Shown in pieces: positions 27,520-39,594 of a stretch of 64,000 nucleotides of DNA. This DNA comes from Selaginella moellendorffii (lineage: Eukaryota; Streptophyta; Lycopodiopsida; Selaginellales; Selaginellaceae): contig NW_003314318.1 in assembly GCF_000143415.4 (NCBI RefSeq), forward strand, positions 266,971-330,970, given 5' to 3'. Every line of letters starts with the position of its first letter. The stretch's first letter is position 1. The position numbers were made by a program, and so were the translations under genes. A model generated the notes under the pieces. It had not been told where the DNA came from. It was given only the letters and a program-made list of their open reading frames with translations, and made no database searches.

Positions 27520-30500
27520 CTACATTTCCATGGGATCCCTTGGATTTTCATCCACTCCACTTTGATCCACCACGGTCTCCCTTGGATTTTCATCCACCAC
27601 CATTTGGCTTATAGGATTTCCATCCTCTTCAATCTCTCCTTGCGCTGGATTATTTGTTGGGGCTTCCAATTGCTTCAAAACTGTACCAGCTCCATACATC
27701 TGTAAAACAGTTCCGACATTAAATGGACAAAATCTTTTCACTGACAAGTTCGCTCACCTGCATGAACTTGTTGTTGACAATCTCAGCCATTTCCTGTACC
27801 CCATTTTGCACGAGGTATGCGTTGCCAGTCTCCTCCACACGCCGGGATGTTGGATGCACGCTCTCGTCTAGCACCAGAGCCAGCTTGTCCGGGCGCTGGA
27901 GCAGCTTTTGGAACGTTGGCCGCAGCTCATAACACTGCTCGAAGAGCGAACGCCGGCAAAAGACGTAGAGCCCCAGCCTTGCTCGCGACATGGCCACAAC
28001 CAGCCTTCTCACGTCACGCAAATGCCCGACGACGCGAGTGCGAACGAGAGACAGTAGTACGTAGTCGTTCTGCTGGCCTTGAAACCTGTCAGCCGTTGTT
28101 ACCTGCGCAAAAACAGCTTTTAGATTCAAGCTCACGCTCAAACTTAGATCTGCTTGGTACCTTGCTCGGACGGCCAAAGAGTGGATGCTTGGCGCATCTG
28201 CTCTCGATCACGTCCCGAATCAAGTGCTTCTGCCCGTTGTAAGTCGTCAGGATGGAGATTTTGTTGGCAGGGTATCCCAGAAGTCGCATGTACTGGTAGA
28301 CGCTCACCACGTACTCTGCCTCGCCCAGATTCTGATAGAACCAGTGACTTGGTTCTTTCTCCCCTCGTCCGAGGTAGTCAGGCACGTCGATAAGCTGGTA
28401 GTCATACGCGAAGCCAGCATTCCCAAGAAGAAAGGACTGCTCCTCCTGTACGTCTGGCAAGTCACCCAAGTCTTTGTATCTCCAGTTGTAGAGCTTAGCG
28501 ATGCTTGGCCTGGCCCTTCCCTGTGCGTTGAGCTCCACATGAGGCACTCCCAGGCGTACGAACCTTGCGAATAAGCTCTGATCGAGGTGGCTAAACTTTT
28601 GGTACGCCATGTTCTTCACGACTGGAGGCAGCTGGTGATGATCACCGATCAAGATACACCTCTTCAACCTGGCTCGTCCGTCCTCTTGTCTTTGCAGCAG
28701 CATCGGGATAAACGTCTCGATCTCCAGAATCTGAGCACTTTCTTCCATCAAGAGGTTGTCATACTTGAAACCAATCCGCAGGAAGTCACGCCTCTTGAGT
28801 GCCGCATGAGTACAAGTCATGGCCACGATCTTTGCCTGCTTCGTCATGAGATAGTTTGCTCTGTCGGCTGTTGTCTTGAGCAGCTCAAAGGCTCGACACT
28901 CCTCGAGCTCTTGGAACATCGTCTTCAAGTGCTTGAAGCAGCCAGTTGCAGCACGCATGTCTTCTGCGTATGATAGCCCGGAGAAAAGCAGGTGGGGAGT
29001 GTCTGAAAAGAAGTCCATGAAAGGAAACTTCTCCATGACGATGCCTGGATTGTCCTCTGTAGCCTCGCAAGCGGCAACAAATTCCTCCCACCGTGCCAGG
29101 ACATGGAGGAGCCAAAAGTGAGCGGCAGTCTCGCAAGTGTAGGCCACATCATCTGGCACGCTCAAAGTTCTCGCTAGGCGCTCTACTTCTGCTAGAAGTT
29201 CCAAACGCCGTGTCAACATGGCATTTACTCGCCCCTGACGACTAAAGTCAAGCTCGGTTTCGAGTTCCTGCTCACCCTGACCCAGACGTAGCAAGTACCG
29301 AGCCGGAACATCTCGCTGTAAGCGCAGAGTTAGAAATCCGAAGACAATTACAGGAAAGACTTCGTTACCTGCATGATCTTTTCAAAGAGATCGTTCAGAG
29401 CTTGATTAGAATGCGTTATGAGGAGTGTCCTCTGCGATGGACAATTATGATATAGCACGTTCAAGATTTGCACGGCCGTATCAGTTTTTCCTGTACCGGG
29501 TGGTCCTACGACCATCGTCAACCCCGGTTGCACACCCGACTTGATAGCTTCAATCTGACAATAAGAAAAAGTATTAATGGGCACACACTAAATACCGGAA
29601 GAATGCAAACCTGGACTGGTGTGAATCTAACGGAATTCTGCTTTGGCTGGTCTTGTGGATATGGACCTGGATCCGGAGGCACGTAGCTCTCCACAATGAT
29701 AGCCTCCTGAACTGCAGTTTCACTGTCTGTGGTGCCATTTCCAGACGAGGCTTTCCTTTTTCTGCTTCGCTTAACTTTGGTATCGTTTCCATCTGCAATC
29801 TGAAAGCACGTAAATCCGTGAGGATCTACGACAAAACAAAAACCGTCAGCAGCGATACCTCCTCGATGGCTGTCTTGGTGTTCAACTTGGGGAACGTTAC
29901 ACGGAATGGTGGTGCTGGAGATTCGTCAACGTCGCCATCCGGAGTCACAAACTTAACCTGCATCCAACTTGTTAATACAGCAACGTGAAAGAAGAATCAG
30001 TGATACCTCGCCAGGGAAACTTTCACGCAGGTGCTGTGCATCCAAAAAAGTATCCTTGAAGTCTACGGTATGAAGCTGCTTGTGCTTCTGCAGCTTCACT
30101 GGATTGAAATATCCCAGAACCAAGTCCTGAAGCCAGTCCGGAACTATGCAATCCTCGTTGGTGAGGTCCCGGATGGACTCCAAAATAGCTTTGAAGTTGT
30201 TCTCTTTCGGCTTCCTTCTCATAAGAAGATTGAAGGAGCTGTACGGGTCTTCTTCACCTTCAGCCTTTGCGTCCATATCAATCTGGTATTGTGCACAGTC
30301 CAGAGCTAAAACAACTGTCCGTTGGTCCCCTTGTGGAGGTTTCCATTCTTCCCTCTTGACCCGCCCAGTGAAGTCGTTCATTAGATGGTTTACTTCATCA
30401 CGAATCTCCACGATTTCACATCCTCGTACGTACTTGAGCCCGTATTTCTCCGGCACAGTCATGTGCTGAGCTATCTCGGACGATGGTGGCTTCAAATGCG

Positions 30501-32576
30501 GCATCACTGTGAGTAGAAACAGAACGTCATGCTCCTTCAAGTCATCCCACTCGGCTCTTAGCTGCGGATCACACCTCGCTATGCTGAACGTAACCTCGGC
30601 AGTCACGGATGACGGCTTGATGTCACCAATATTCGGCTCTTTCACTTGAGTTATCTTGAATGACTTGACCGGAGTTGCCATCCGAGCCCAGCCCCGAAAC
30701 TTTGTGCGGCCCTCGTCACCGACAGACGCTGCAACTTTCTCCAACACTTCCTGGATGTTCTCTCTGATCTCGTAAGTAGACTCTAGCCGAAACAGGTGGA
30801 AGTTCCGCAAAAGGTAATCGTTGAGCGTCAGGAACTGCAAGTTTAGCTTGTGAAGCGCCAGGCTTGCCTCGCCGGTGTAGTTGACGCTTGGCACCAAACT
30901 TTCATCCCACATCACGGTCTCGGTAGGATAAAGTGGAAGACCATTGATGAAATCCCTCTGAGATTGGCGTTTCTCAAAGGCTGAGATTAGAACTTCTTTT
31001 AGGAAATCCACCCTGTCTGCCCAAGTATCTGATGCCGGAATTAGCATCAACTGTGCACGAAAATGTCAGAAACGAAATCCACGTACAGTGCTTTATATAT
31101 ACCTTGTTGCAGACCAAATCTTTTAATTCTTGAACGCTCAGCTTCGATAACCACTTCGTCAATTCCTTGCGATTGTTCAACGCCCCGACATTCGACAGTG
31201 CCATCTCTTTAAGCTGCACATAAAGCCAGTCTCAAATTGACTAATACTCCTCGTACAAACCTTCGGCTCCTGGTTAAATGCTAAGAGTTGAAACGAGTGA
31301 ATAAAATTGCAGTGCCTCTTCAAGACGTTAACTTCGAGACCTTTCTGATCGTCAAGCTCAAAATCAGCATAGAACTGAAGTAACTCCACGAGTTTCCGGA
31401 AGAGCGCTCCTTGAGGATGTTCGTGCAAAGGACTCAACTTGCATTTTACAACAACCGCCAGATCATTGACAACAGCTTTTCCAAATCTGCAGAATACAGG
31501 GGTGAGTGACAGCACCGATGACTACGAAAACCCAAAGTTTACCTCCGTGTTGGCATCTGGCTAAGAAGATCAATTAAAAACTCTACAAAGCGCTCACAAA
31601 ACAGAACAGCCGATGCGTCAGCCTCACTTCCCACAACAGCACCATCGAGAACCTTGAAAGCACCGGTTTAGGACGTAAAATCATACCATCGATCCACTTT
31701 ACCTGAAGAAAATCTTTCATCAAAGATGGCAGAAAACGTACTTCCAGTTTTTCCTGGATATTTGCAGAGCTGGCTGCAGCTTTCTTCTGCAGCTTCAGCC
31801 ATGGCTTAAGAAGCTTTTCGTCGTGAAAGAGCTCCAGCTAGTGCAGAATCAAATCAGAAAATGTCACGCAGATGCCTGATTAAACGCGTACCTTTACACG
31901 ACCAGGAGACAAGCTGTGCCAAAGCTCCATTGAGACCAGTCGTAGAACCGAGTCCGCCACCAAGGGATCTTCCAAGCTCTACATTACAAAAAACCGATTA
32001 AACCGTTGCAAAGAAGAGCAAAGCAAGTATAACCTGGAAACTGTGTATAAGAAAAAGCAAGTAGTTTGTCTTCTCTTTCAGATTTAGAGACCGCTCTCCC
32101 TGAGAATCACGGAGAGAAACTATGTTAAAACATGGTCACTGCAAAAACTTGACTTCTTACCTGGAGGGTGAAAACCCGGTGCAAGAACAGTGAAAAAACT
32201 TGTTTTCTCCCATGGAAACAATTCCAGGCGGGCACATTTTCTCGAAACTAGAGAAAAAATTCATCAGAGCCATCCACATTTCCAGGAGAAAATAACAACA
32301 ACTCACCTTCTCATTCACCATCAACACAATCGACATGACATGCTCGAATGAGGCGGCCTGGTGATCGAAATGCGGCCACAGATAGTTCTCCAAATACTGG
32401 CCAATCTCGAGCAATGCAACCCTCTGGAGTGGCACGGATTTGCTACCTTCAGCCGACGCGAGCTCCATCCTGTAGATTTGCTCCACCCGCGCGGGATCGA
32501 AGCGCTCGCTCGTCCAGCTCGCTGGGAAAGGAGCGGACCGAGCGCCGGCGGCATCGACCTCCTGCCCGGGCGCCAT
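27520..32576 (-). CDS. AQR: Intron-binding helicase Aquarius (AQR/IBP160)
   Basis: Nuclear SF1 RNA helicase of the spliceosome that contacts the intron upstream of the branch site. Fifteen exons: 32161-32247, 32034-32099, 31892-31978, 31703-31837, 31543-31652, 31261-31486, 31103-31213, 30007-31050, 29859-29957, 29611-29799, 29369-29554, 28161-29315, 27758-28102 and 27520-27699, after first exon 32307-32576. They join in phase to 1429 residues, close to the 1485 of the human protein. All introns are 47-61 nt with GT-AG ends. Motifs: N-terminal QYLENYLWP and [11 protein letters not shown]; mid-region [20 protein letters not shown]; Walker A GPPGTGKT at 825-832; motif II MEESAQ near 1061; GDHHQLPP near 1094; [10 protein letters not shown] near 1260; AMSRAR near 1292. 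The short acidic tail carries two VDENPR repeats. Intact and probably essential. It is head-to-head with a dead Fic gene, and a partial copy lies at 60185-60940. Confidence 0.97.
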
Positions 32577-32625
32577 CGCCAAAATCCCAAACCCTAGTAA
32601 AGAACCCCTGACCTAATTCTATTGA
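32577..32625. promoter_or_regulatory. Very short AQR/Fic intergenic spacer with telo-box
   Basis: AAACCCTAG on the plus strand at 32589-32597, which is CTAGGGTTT in the AQR leader, lies about 12 nt upstream of the AQR start codon. The remains of the divergently oriented Fic gene begin within about 60 nt, so the ancestral pair must have shared a compact bidirectional promoter. Confidence 0.4.
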
Positions 32626-33240
32626 GGCGCTCCAGACGCGCCAATCGAACGATTTCCCGCCATCGCTAGATTTCGCGAGAGGTACGAGGCAAAGCTGGAG
32701 CTCCACAGGGGGCGAGACCTATGGATCCATCCAGGGCTTCCTCTTAGGATCGAGCAACAAGGCTACGAAGGCTTCGATCTCACGCGTGCGCGGCGGCAAG
32801 CAGGCCATCATCGACCAAGATCCCGGGATTCAGCGTCGCACGAGATTCTGCTGGCGACGTCCAAGCTCGAGATCACTGGGAGGATTCGAGGCGAGGATGC
32901 GTACTAGCGGATGTTCCGGCGGCCCGCCAGTGTGGCGTCCGAGCTGGCGGAACTCGTGCGTGATTCTTCTCAATCCATCTCTCAGGGATGGAATGGGAGG
33001 ATTGGGAGGATTCTTTTGGTGGCAGCAGTAAGGAGCATCGGGCCTCCACATCCAAATGTTTTGCTCGAAGAAAGAAATGGGGATGCGAATGATGTTGTGG
33101 ATCCACCGTTTGTGGATCGAGAGAATTACGTTCACTGCTTTGAGCGTGCGCATCATAGGTGGACACGCTCCACAATCTTCTGGTGTTCTACTTGGACAAG
33201 CTGGGAAGCCTAGATGATCGCACTGCCAGGATTTATGTGT
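32626..33240 (+). pseudogene. Fic-domain gene, decayed copy
   Basis: Aligns along most of its length with the intact Fic gene at 61218-62267 but with large deletions, stops and frameshifts. Matching pieces include TTTCGCGAGAGGTACGAGGCAA (two bases short of the full run at 32670), CATCCAAATGTTTTGCT near 33048 and CGTTTGTGGATCGAGAGAA near 33108. The stretch coding the catalytic loop near 32980 has lost a base within GGGATGGGAATGGG. No functional product is possible. Confidence 0.85.
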
Positions 33241-33895
33241 CATAGAAGAGAATGTAGTGTATCTAGAATATGCTTAGATATTCTAGCATATTCTATCATT
33301 TAACATTTCATTACATCAAAAACTCCATCAATGAAATAAAAATAAAAGTATGATTCTAAGCTTCACACATGCACTCAACATCCAAATTAGTATGTGGAGG
33401 ACATAAAGCATTATATTTAACATTGAACTCTCATAAAAGTCACAAATAATCAATATACTAGAAAAAGAAAATATTGTATATGAGGAAATATTAGGAATAT
33501 AAAAAGGTGATTTATGCCAAGAAATAAAAAAAAGTTAGAAAAGAGCAAAATGTAAAAAAGAAGTACTAGATAGCAAATTGAAAGATTAACACTTATCCCA
33601 TTGTAGCACACTTTATCTATTTCCCTTTTAACTAACTGGAAAAGGGGTAATTGCTTAATAAAAAAAATCATTAATAATTATTTTATCCTTATTTATCCCC
33701 CAAGGTTTCAAAAATCCATGATAATAATATATCTAAATCTCATCCTATGATCACTCGTAAAATCTTTAATTCATCTCTAAATAAAGACAAGTTTTTATAA
33801 TAATTAAGCTTATTAGCACAATCTAGAATCCACTGGAACTTATATACATTATCTTCCCATAAATTTGATCCTTGAACATTCTCTAAAAATTAGAC

Positions 33896-33935
<40 letters not shown>

Positions 33936-34149
33936 CTCATCAATCAATATCAAGTCAATATCTAGATCACACTCCACAACAAAGGGAAATAGTAGAACAC
34001 CAAAATGGTAAAACACCAAGAACAAAATAAGCTATGTAATCACATCCTATTAAAGCTAGAAATGGGAACACACTAAGGATGGGCATACCACCAACATAAT
34101 CAAGCTTCACTGTACCAAATAGAGTAGTGTTAGCAACCTTAAGTGATAT
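33241..34149. repeat. Old dispersed repeat, related to 26190-26790
   Basis: From about 33390 it resembles 26190-26790 piece by piece, including TTTGATCCTTGAACATT, AGCTCA(C)CAAT, CACCAAGAACAA and ACTAAGGATGGG/ACCAAGGATGGG, in the same orientation. A (TA)n run is inserted at 33898-33934. No coding capacity. Confidence 0.6.
33898..33934. repeat. (TA)n microsatellite
   Basis: An uninterrupted TA run inside the older dispersed repeat. Confidence 0.95.
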
Positions 34150-34599
34150 TTTAAACTAGTGCTTTATATAAAAATATTTTAAAATGTGTATTTTAATTTT
34201 TGTGACTGTTGCATTTGCATTTCAGTAGTTTTTAGGTTGTTTTAAGCTTTAAGTATGCATTTTAAAACATTTTCATTCCCGCCTGCATAGGTTTGTGTGG
34301 TAAAAATTTAATGTAAAACACTAGTGACTTCGCACCTGACTTACTTTAAAATGTCTTCAAAATAGCATTTGAACATGTTTTAAAATATTTTAAAATTTCA
34401 AATTCAAATCAAATTCAAAATGCTAACCCTAAATTTCAATTTCAAATTTCAAATATTAAACTTGAACATAGCAATCACACAGTTCTACGATGGCACAAAC
34501 ATAGGAAGTCAGTTAGGTTCTCTTGGACCTCCTGTGCATCCTCCGGCCCATGCAAGTCTTCCTATGGTTCTCCCTCAGCCACAACAGAATCCCCATAAT

Positions 34600-35256
34600 C
34601 TTAAAAAATCTCTTGGGGATAAATGGGGATAAAATAGCCATTAAAGGGCTCTCTCATCAAACAATTACTTTTTTTCTAATTGGCTTAAGGGGAGAGAGAT
34701 AAGGTGTGTTACAGTTGGTATCGGAGCAAATGGCACGAGTTCGATTCTCATTGATTAGTACCTTAAAAATATAATATATTTTGAACAAGGTATTGTACAT
34801 ATTGCCCTTGAGCAAGGTATTGCATACATCCTTCCTCTTGTGTAGGCTCAGTAGGGGTTGCTAGTTATTGTATGTATTGGGCAATGTGTACGTCCTTCCT
34901 CTTGTGAGCTTGTATTGTATGTATTGGGCAATGCGTACGTCCTTCCTCTTGTGTAGGCTTAGTAAGAGTTGCTAGTTAATAGTTAATAAGGACATTAACA
35001 TCTCTGAAGGGGGNNNNNNNNNNNNNNNNNNNNNNNNNNNNNNNNNNNNNNNNNNNNNNNNNNNNNNNNNNNNNNNNNNNNNNNNNNNNNNNNNNNNNNN
35101 NNNNNNNNNNNNNGGGGGGGGGGGGTGAGTGTAGCGCATGTAATCACTGTGGATTTTTAGAACCTTGGGGAATAAATGGGCATAAAATAGCTATTAAGGG
35201 CTCTGTCATGCCCCTTTTCCAGTTTGTTTAAGAGGAGAGAGATAATGTGTGTTATA
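34600..35256 (+). mobile_element. Small non-coding LTR element with assembly gap
   Basis: Left terminal repeat piece (GGGGATAAATGGGGATAAAATAGC ... GAGAGAGATAAGGTGTGTTACA) ends at 34713. It is followed at once by GTTGGTATCGGAGC, a tRNA-Met-type primer-binding site. A matching right piece (GGGGAATAAATGGGCATAAAATAGC ... GAGAGAGATAATGTGTGTTATA) ends at 35256. Between them are tandem units of about 60 bp with the phrase CGTCCTTCCTCTTGTG (34830-34985) and a 100-N gap at 35014-35113. There is no coding frame. The left repeat boundary is uncertain. Confidence 0.55.
35014..35113. other. Assembly gap (100 N) inside a poly-G tract
   Basis: The gap is flanked by G-runs on both sides, so a long G homopolymer probably broke the assembly. 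Confidence 0.98.
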
Positions 35257-35332
35257 TGCTACCAATTTGCTTTTTGAAACTGTTGTATGACATTAAATTT
35301 AGCAGAAACAAAACTTTTTATTTGTTCTTTTT

Positions 35333-35568
35333 TAGATACAACGTCCATTCTGAGTTCATCGTCAAGCTCAGGTGGTTTAGAGGAAGGAGGAGAAGCTGTT
35401 TTTAGTGAATCAGAGTATGTGGAGTTCAAGGACAATGTTAGGGATGATGCTATTGCTCATATGGTGGAAGAATTGTCATTAGATGGAGATCAAGATGCAA
35501 AGAAGCTTATTTTCAGCCTTAAGGAGATATTTGGTTTCAGCCATATCCCACTAAAGAAGCAATCTTGA
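35333..35568 (+). CDS. Unidentified acidic exon-like frame
   Basis: After a pyrimidine-rich stretch ending TTTTTTAG, a frame of about 78 codons runs to a TGA at 35566. It is Ser-rich at first (SILSSSSSSGG), then acidic and apparently helical (EYVEFKDNVRDDAIAHMVEEL). The composition looks like real protein rather than background, but I recognise no family. It would be a last exon whose upstream exons are missing, since transposon DNA lies just upstream. Possibly a gene fragment carried in by rearrangement. Confidence 0.3.
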
Positions 35569-36090
35569 ATTCTGAATAAAGAAGAACAGTATTTTTATGT
35601 ACTACAAGCAATGCTTCAGTGAGGGATGCAAGTCATCCAACTTCCCAACTTCAACAATTTCAAGCAATACACTGTTATAACCTTGCACTAAATAACAAAG
35701 ACAAAGAGGTTTAGCCTTGCCTCTTGAGGTTTTTTTAATTATTCCACATATAGTTGGGTTAATAAATAGTGATTAAAAGTCTCTTGTTGCAAATTTTGCA
35801 ACTTTTTAGTATTTAACTTACCATTAAAAGAAGATTAACCATTCTTCTTGCTTTGTTACTTACTCTTCAATTGTGAATTCTTTGTTCTTGAGTTGTTTCA
35901 GCTTCGAGGCCGCCATGTCCATGGCTTCTGGGTGAACCTTGTTGTTGCCCTTGCGCGCCTTTTTTGGTCAAAAGAGAGACCACAAACCCATAGCTTGCCC
36001 TTTGCAAAATAACCCTTACTAAATCTATTTCACATGAATGTCTTTGTTTAATTTAGTCCCATAGTCTCTCTCAAAAACAATTACAGAATT
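35569..36090. other. No gene seen
   Basis: AT-rich DNA. A GC-richer patch at about 35905-35975 could be another captured exon scrap, but it gives no recognisable protein. Confidence 0.4.
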
Positions 36091-36728
36091 TTAGGGTGAT
36101 ACCAGGCCGGTTGGCTTTAGTAAAGGATTCCTTCGATTTGGAGCAGCCACAATGCCACCAGAAGGCATGGGCTGAAAAACAGTGATGAAAGGGCTGAAGC
36201 TGGAAGTCAGTAAAACTTCTTCGAGTGTGTTGGCTCCACTCACGCACGTCTGCATATCAACAGAGTCTTTGAAGTAGTTAAAGGTGACTTGAGGATTATC
36301 ATCAGCATTCAGAGTTAAAAGTCGGATCTCTCCACTTGAACGAGGCTTAGCGACCTTCTGCGTGACCACAACGATTGGACTCTTCTGCGGACTGCTTAAC
36401 CCTTCGAAGTATGTTCCAGATGGATCGATCCCCACACTTTGAATGAGGGAAACTTCAACTGGGGATGGTGAGCTGATGTAGACTCTGGTGGATGGATTTT
36501 CAACTATGTGTTTTCCAACATCGGGGGAATCTGCAACCACTTTGATTTTCTTAGCTTGAAGGTGGTCTCTGGGGCCAATTCCACTAAGCATGAGCAGCTG
36601 AGGAGTGCCTATTGCACCTGCTGTGAGTATCACTTCACTTTTGGATGAATTCTGGAGAAGAACAGTATACGTTTTCCCAGATAAACGGCCTGTGACTTGA
36701 ACACCTACAGCTCTTGGAGTACCAGAAC
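36091..36728 (-). pseudogene. GMC oxidoreductase (HOTHEAD/mandelonitrile-lyase-like) fragment
   Basis: One exon-like block. It starts right after an acceptor at 36729 and runs as an open frame to a TAA at 36091. It shows the GMC signature AGAIGTPQLLMLSGIGP and the downstream DVGKHIVENP and DDNPQVTFNYF blocks of plant HOTHEAD-like FAD oxidoreductases. The N-terminal FAD-binding exons and the C-terminal His-containing active-site exon are absent on both sides, where unrelated DNA lies. This single exon could have been left by a rearrangement. Confidence 0.8.
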
Positions 36729-36789
36729 CTATTTAAGAGAAACGAAAACACGTCAAACTTATAAAAACTGAATAATTCTCAAAGCTCAG

Positions 36790-36960
36790 ACACCTCGGAC
36801 TTGCAGGAATCAACTCACAGGCTCCATCCCGGAAGATGTTTGCACGCTAATTATCTAGACTTAAGTAGAAACCAGCTCCATGGACTCCTTCAATCTGGCC
36901 TCGAGAATTTGAGAGTGCTTGGCCTCGGATCCAGCTATGGAGCCAGATACCAGCTGAGAT
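36790..36960 (+). pseudogene. Leucine-rich-repeat receptor fragment
   Basis: Two successive frames give NQLTGSIPEDVCTL and then NYLDLSRNQLHGLLQSGLENLRVLGL, classic plant extracellular LRR units with a frameshift between them. Nothing of the signal peptide or kinase is present. Confidence 0.65.
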
Positions 36961-38462
36961 TAGACAACTTTCTAGCCTACACCAGCACAAGTTTGCTAGA
37001 CGGAAGAAAACAAAGAAATGAGATTATAGCTGTGGTAAGTCAATAGTGTTTATGCATTTTGTTTGTTGGTGAATGTCTACCATTGAATTCATGAGGTAAA
37101 TGCTCTCTATCATTCTCCTTAAAGCTTATCCTCCAAATAGCTTTCTGTCATGCAGGAAAATGTCAAGTCAGTTTGTTCATGTTAGCATACATGTTTTTGC
37201 CACTGTGAAGGCCATTAGAACTTGTTCTAATTTAGATTTTTCATTATAACACAGTTAATCAGGTGAGTAAGTTTTTCAATATAGTCCTTCATTGTTTTGT
37301 TGAAAATATCAAAGTTCCATATGATCATTCTTCAAGATAATGGAATTGTGTATTCATTGTGAAGTAGGTTGCTTGCAAGCAAGTATGAGCAAGGTTGTCT
37401 GTTGCCATTTCTTGTCTGATGCTCCATGTTATGATGAGGGGCAATAAAAGCAACCTCAAACTCATCTATGATAGACATTAATAGTTTTTTATTCGCAATG
37501 CATATAAGACTCTTTAAGCCAATTCCACTATCAAAGACTTACATTATGTAAAACCATTGGAATAATCATTAAAATCTTTGCATCTAAGGTTCTTTTAGCA
37601 ACCAAGAAATTCTTCACAATAATAATTAAATTAGACACTTGTCCACACTACCATCACCCAAAAATGTAGTGTTTTGAGTTGATTTATCAAAGAAGTTTAC
37701 TTGGAGCATATATCATAGCCATTATACCATCCATCTCTTTTTGCATTTCCTCTTGCATTTTTTATTGATTTTTATTGAGGGGTTGCAACTCATGAATAAC
37801 AATCTACATTGAGTTATTCTTCTTTATGACAAAAATTGTTGCACCAAATAAAGACTTACTTAGCTAAATAAATCCAAACTTAATTAGCTTTTTTGATTTA
37901 TTGTTGAATTTTTTGCTTACCTTGGTAGATTTGCCTCATTCCTAGCTCTAGTATAATTTTATATTCTACATCTTGTAATGGAAGAATGAGGAAATTCAGA
38001 TAGAAAGACATTGGCAAACTCTTTAAATTTGGTGCATTCGAGCACTATGCTGCCACTGTAGCGCTGCTAACACCTCTACTGCCTAAGAACGTGAAGAGCA
38101 CACCGCCATCACCACCACATTGCAAAATCCCGGGACACTTTCCATGGATGGATGTGGTATCATCATCATCCATCGCAACATGGTAACCTATGCTCATATC
38201 ACATCTTGCATTACTGTCTTTCCTCCTACATGTGCTTTGTTCCCCTTAAGTCACGAATAAATAATAAGTAAGTGCAGTTCTATAACAAAAAACCCACTTC
38301 AAATATATAGCAAAGAGTATAACAATTGGAGGTTGAACTCCATCTTGAAATCATATATCCTTGATGCTACCGTACTATAGTGAGACATGTTTAATGCTCT
38401 ACTTTATTTCCGGATCCACCTTCACCAACCATAGCATTCTAAAAATGAGATCCACATAATAG
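36961..38462. other. AT-rich decayed repeats, including a Ty3 RT scrap
   Basis: Minus-strand translation at about 37690-37880 gives SLFGATIFVIKKNNSM and IVIHELQPLN, a worn version of the Ty3 [16 protein letters not shown] and VDYRALN region. Otherwise nothing recognisable. Confidence 0.45.
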
Positions 38463-38467
38463 ATATC

Positions 38468-39589
38468 TATTGTGAATGTGATTTCGGTATCAAAAGTTAC
38501 TTGTCGGCCAATTCTTACAGACACTCTTTCTTTACTGCCACGACGGCAGGAGGTCGGTATTGTTAGACCCTTTATTAGTCCCTATTGTGCTAGTGGAGTT
38601 AATTGGGCATTTCGAGTGTACTTAGACTAGACGAGCATAAGGACAGAATTTCTATGTGTTATTAGCTAAGCATATTTAGCATAGTAAGGAGTTCCCGTTT
38701 CATTATATCTTGCATTGGCTAGTGACAAGAACCCTCATATATTGAGACTAGTCCTTCAATATTGCTAGATGATAGCTTACCGTGTTTACTAAACACCCTC
38801 ACTATCATGCACTTTGTGTTAGTCTCACTTCGGTCTTAAATGCTATTTATGGAGAGTGTCTAGATTTACTCATTTGGTATATCTATAGAATGTAGAGATT
38901 GTCTTGAACACAATGGTGTTCATCCCATGTCCAATTTCGCAATTTAAGGATATTCCATATTTAGTAAGTTTCAAGCTTGTCCCAGAGACTAACTCTTGGT
39001 ACTAAGGGAGGCTTGGGGTGAAAGCCCAAAGTGTCTGTTCCTCAATAAACAATGGGGGGGAGGGGATATGGGGGGTTCCAAATGGATAGGTTGGGCATGG
39101 CTAACTAACGTGAGGTATAGCTAGCTTTTGCTTGCGTGTTTGCCCTTGTTTTGTGTCCAGTTTGGGTTTAAGCTCAAGTTCCACACCATGCTAGCTAGTG
39201 GAGTATTCATATCCTTGCATTAGGCCACTGATATGTCGAAATAGCACTAGACTCCATTTGGCTTTGTTTTGCATGTTGGTACTTGCATTAGGATATTGAA
39301 TGCTCTAGGACTATTCCATGTCACTCTGTGCTACTATCCCTTCGCTCCTTAGGCTATATGCTTAGGAATTGCTCTGTGGTCCTATTCTGCAGCTCCTTGG
39401 CTCCATGCTTAGGAGTTTGGCTCTGTACCTTCATTCAATGGCCCAAGGCCTTGAAACTTGGGTTTCACACCACTGTCCTTGGATACGTGGCATGTGTCAC
39501 GTGGCATAAAGAGGGTTTATGTTCCTCTTCGTGGTGTTATCTTATGGTAAATCATCATAGGATAAAGGGTCAAAACCACATACGCTACA
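38468..39589 (+). mobile_element. Solo LTR of the LARD family
   Basis: 1122 bp aligning with the LARD LTR in the opposite orientation from the complete copy. The left end TATTGTGAATGTG corresponds to TGTCGCGAATGTG and the right end is ACGCTACA. The target duplication ATATC at 38463-38467 and 39590-39594 is perfect. There is no interior, so the element was reduced to one LTR by recombination. It is much more diverged than the complete copy. Confidence 0.87.
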
Positions 39590-39594
39590 ATATC

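Noticed and set aside
28089-30469. Plus-strand frames opposite AQR exons
   Set aside because: Antisense shadows of the AQR coding sequence with no domains of their own.
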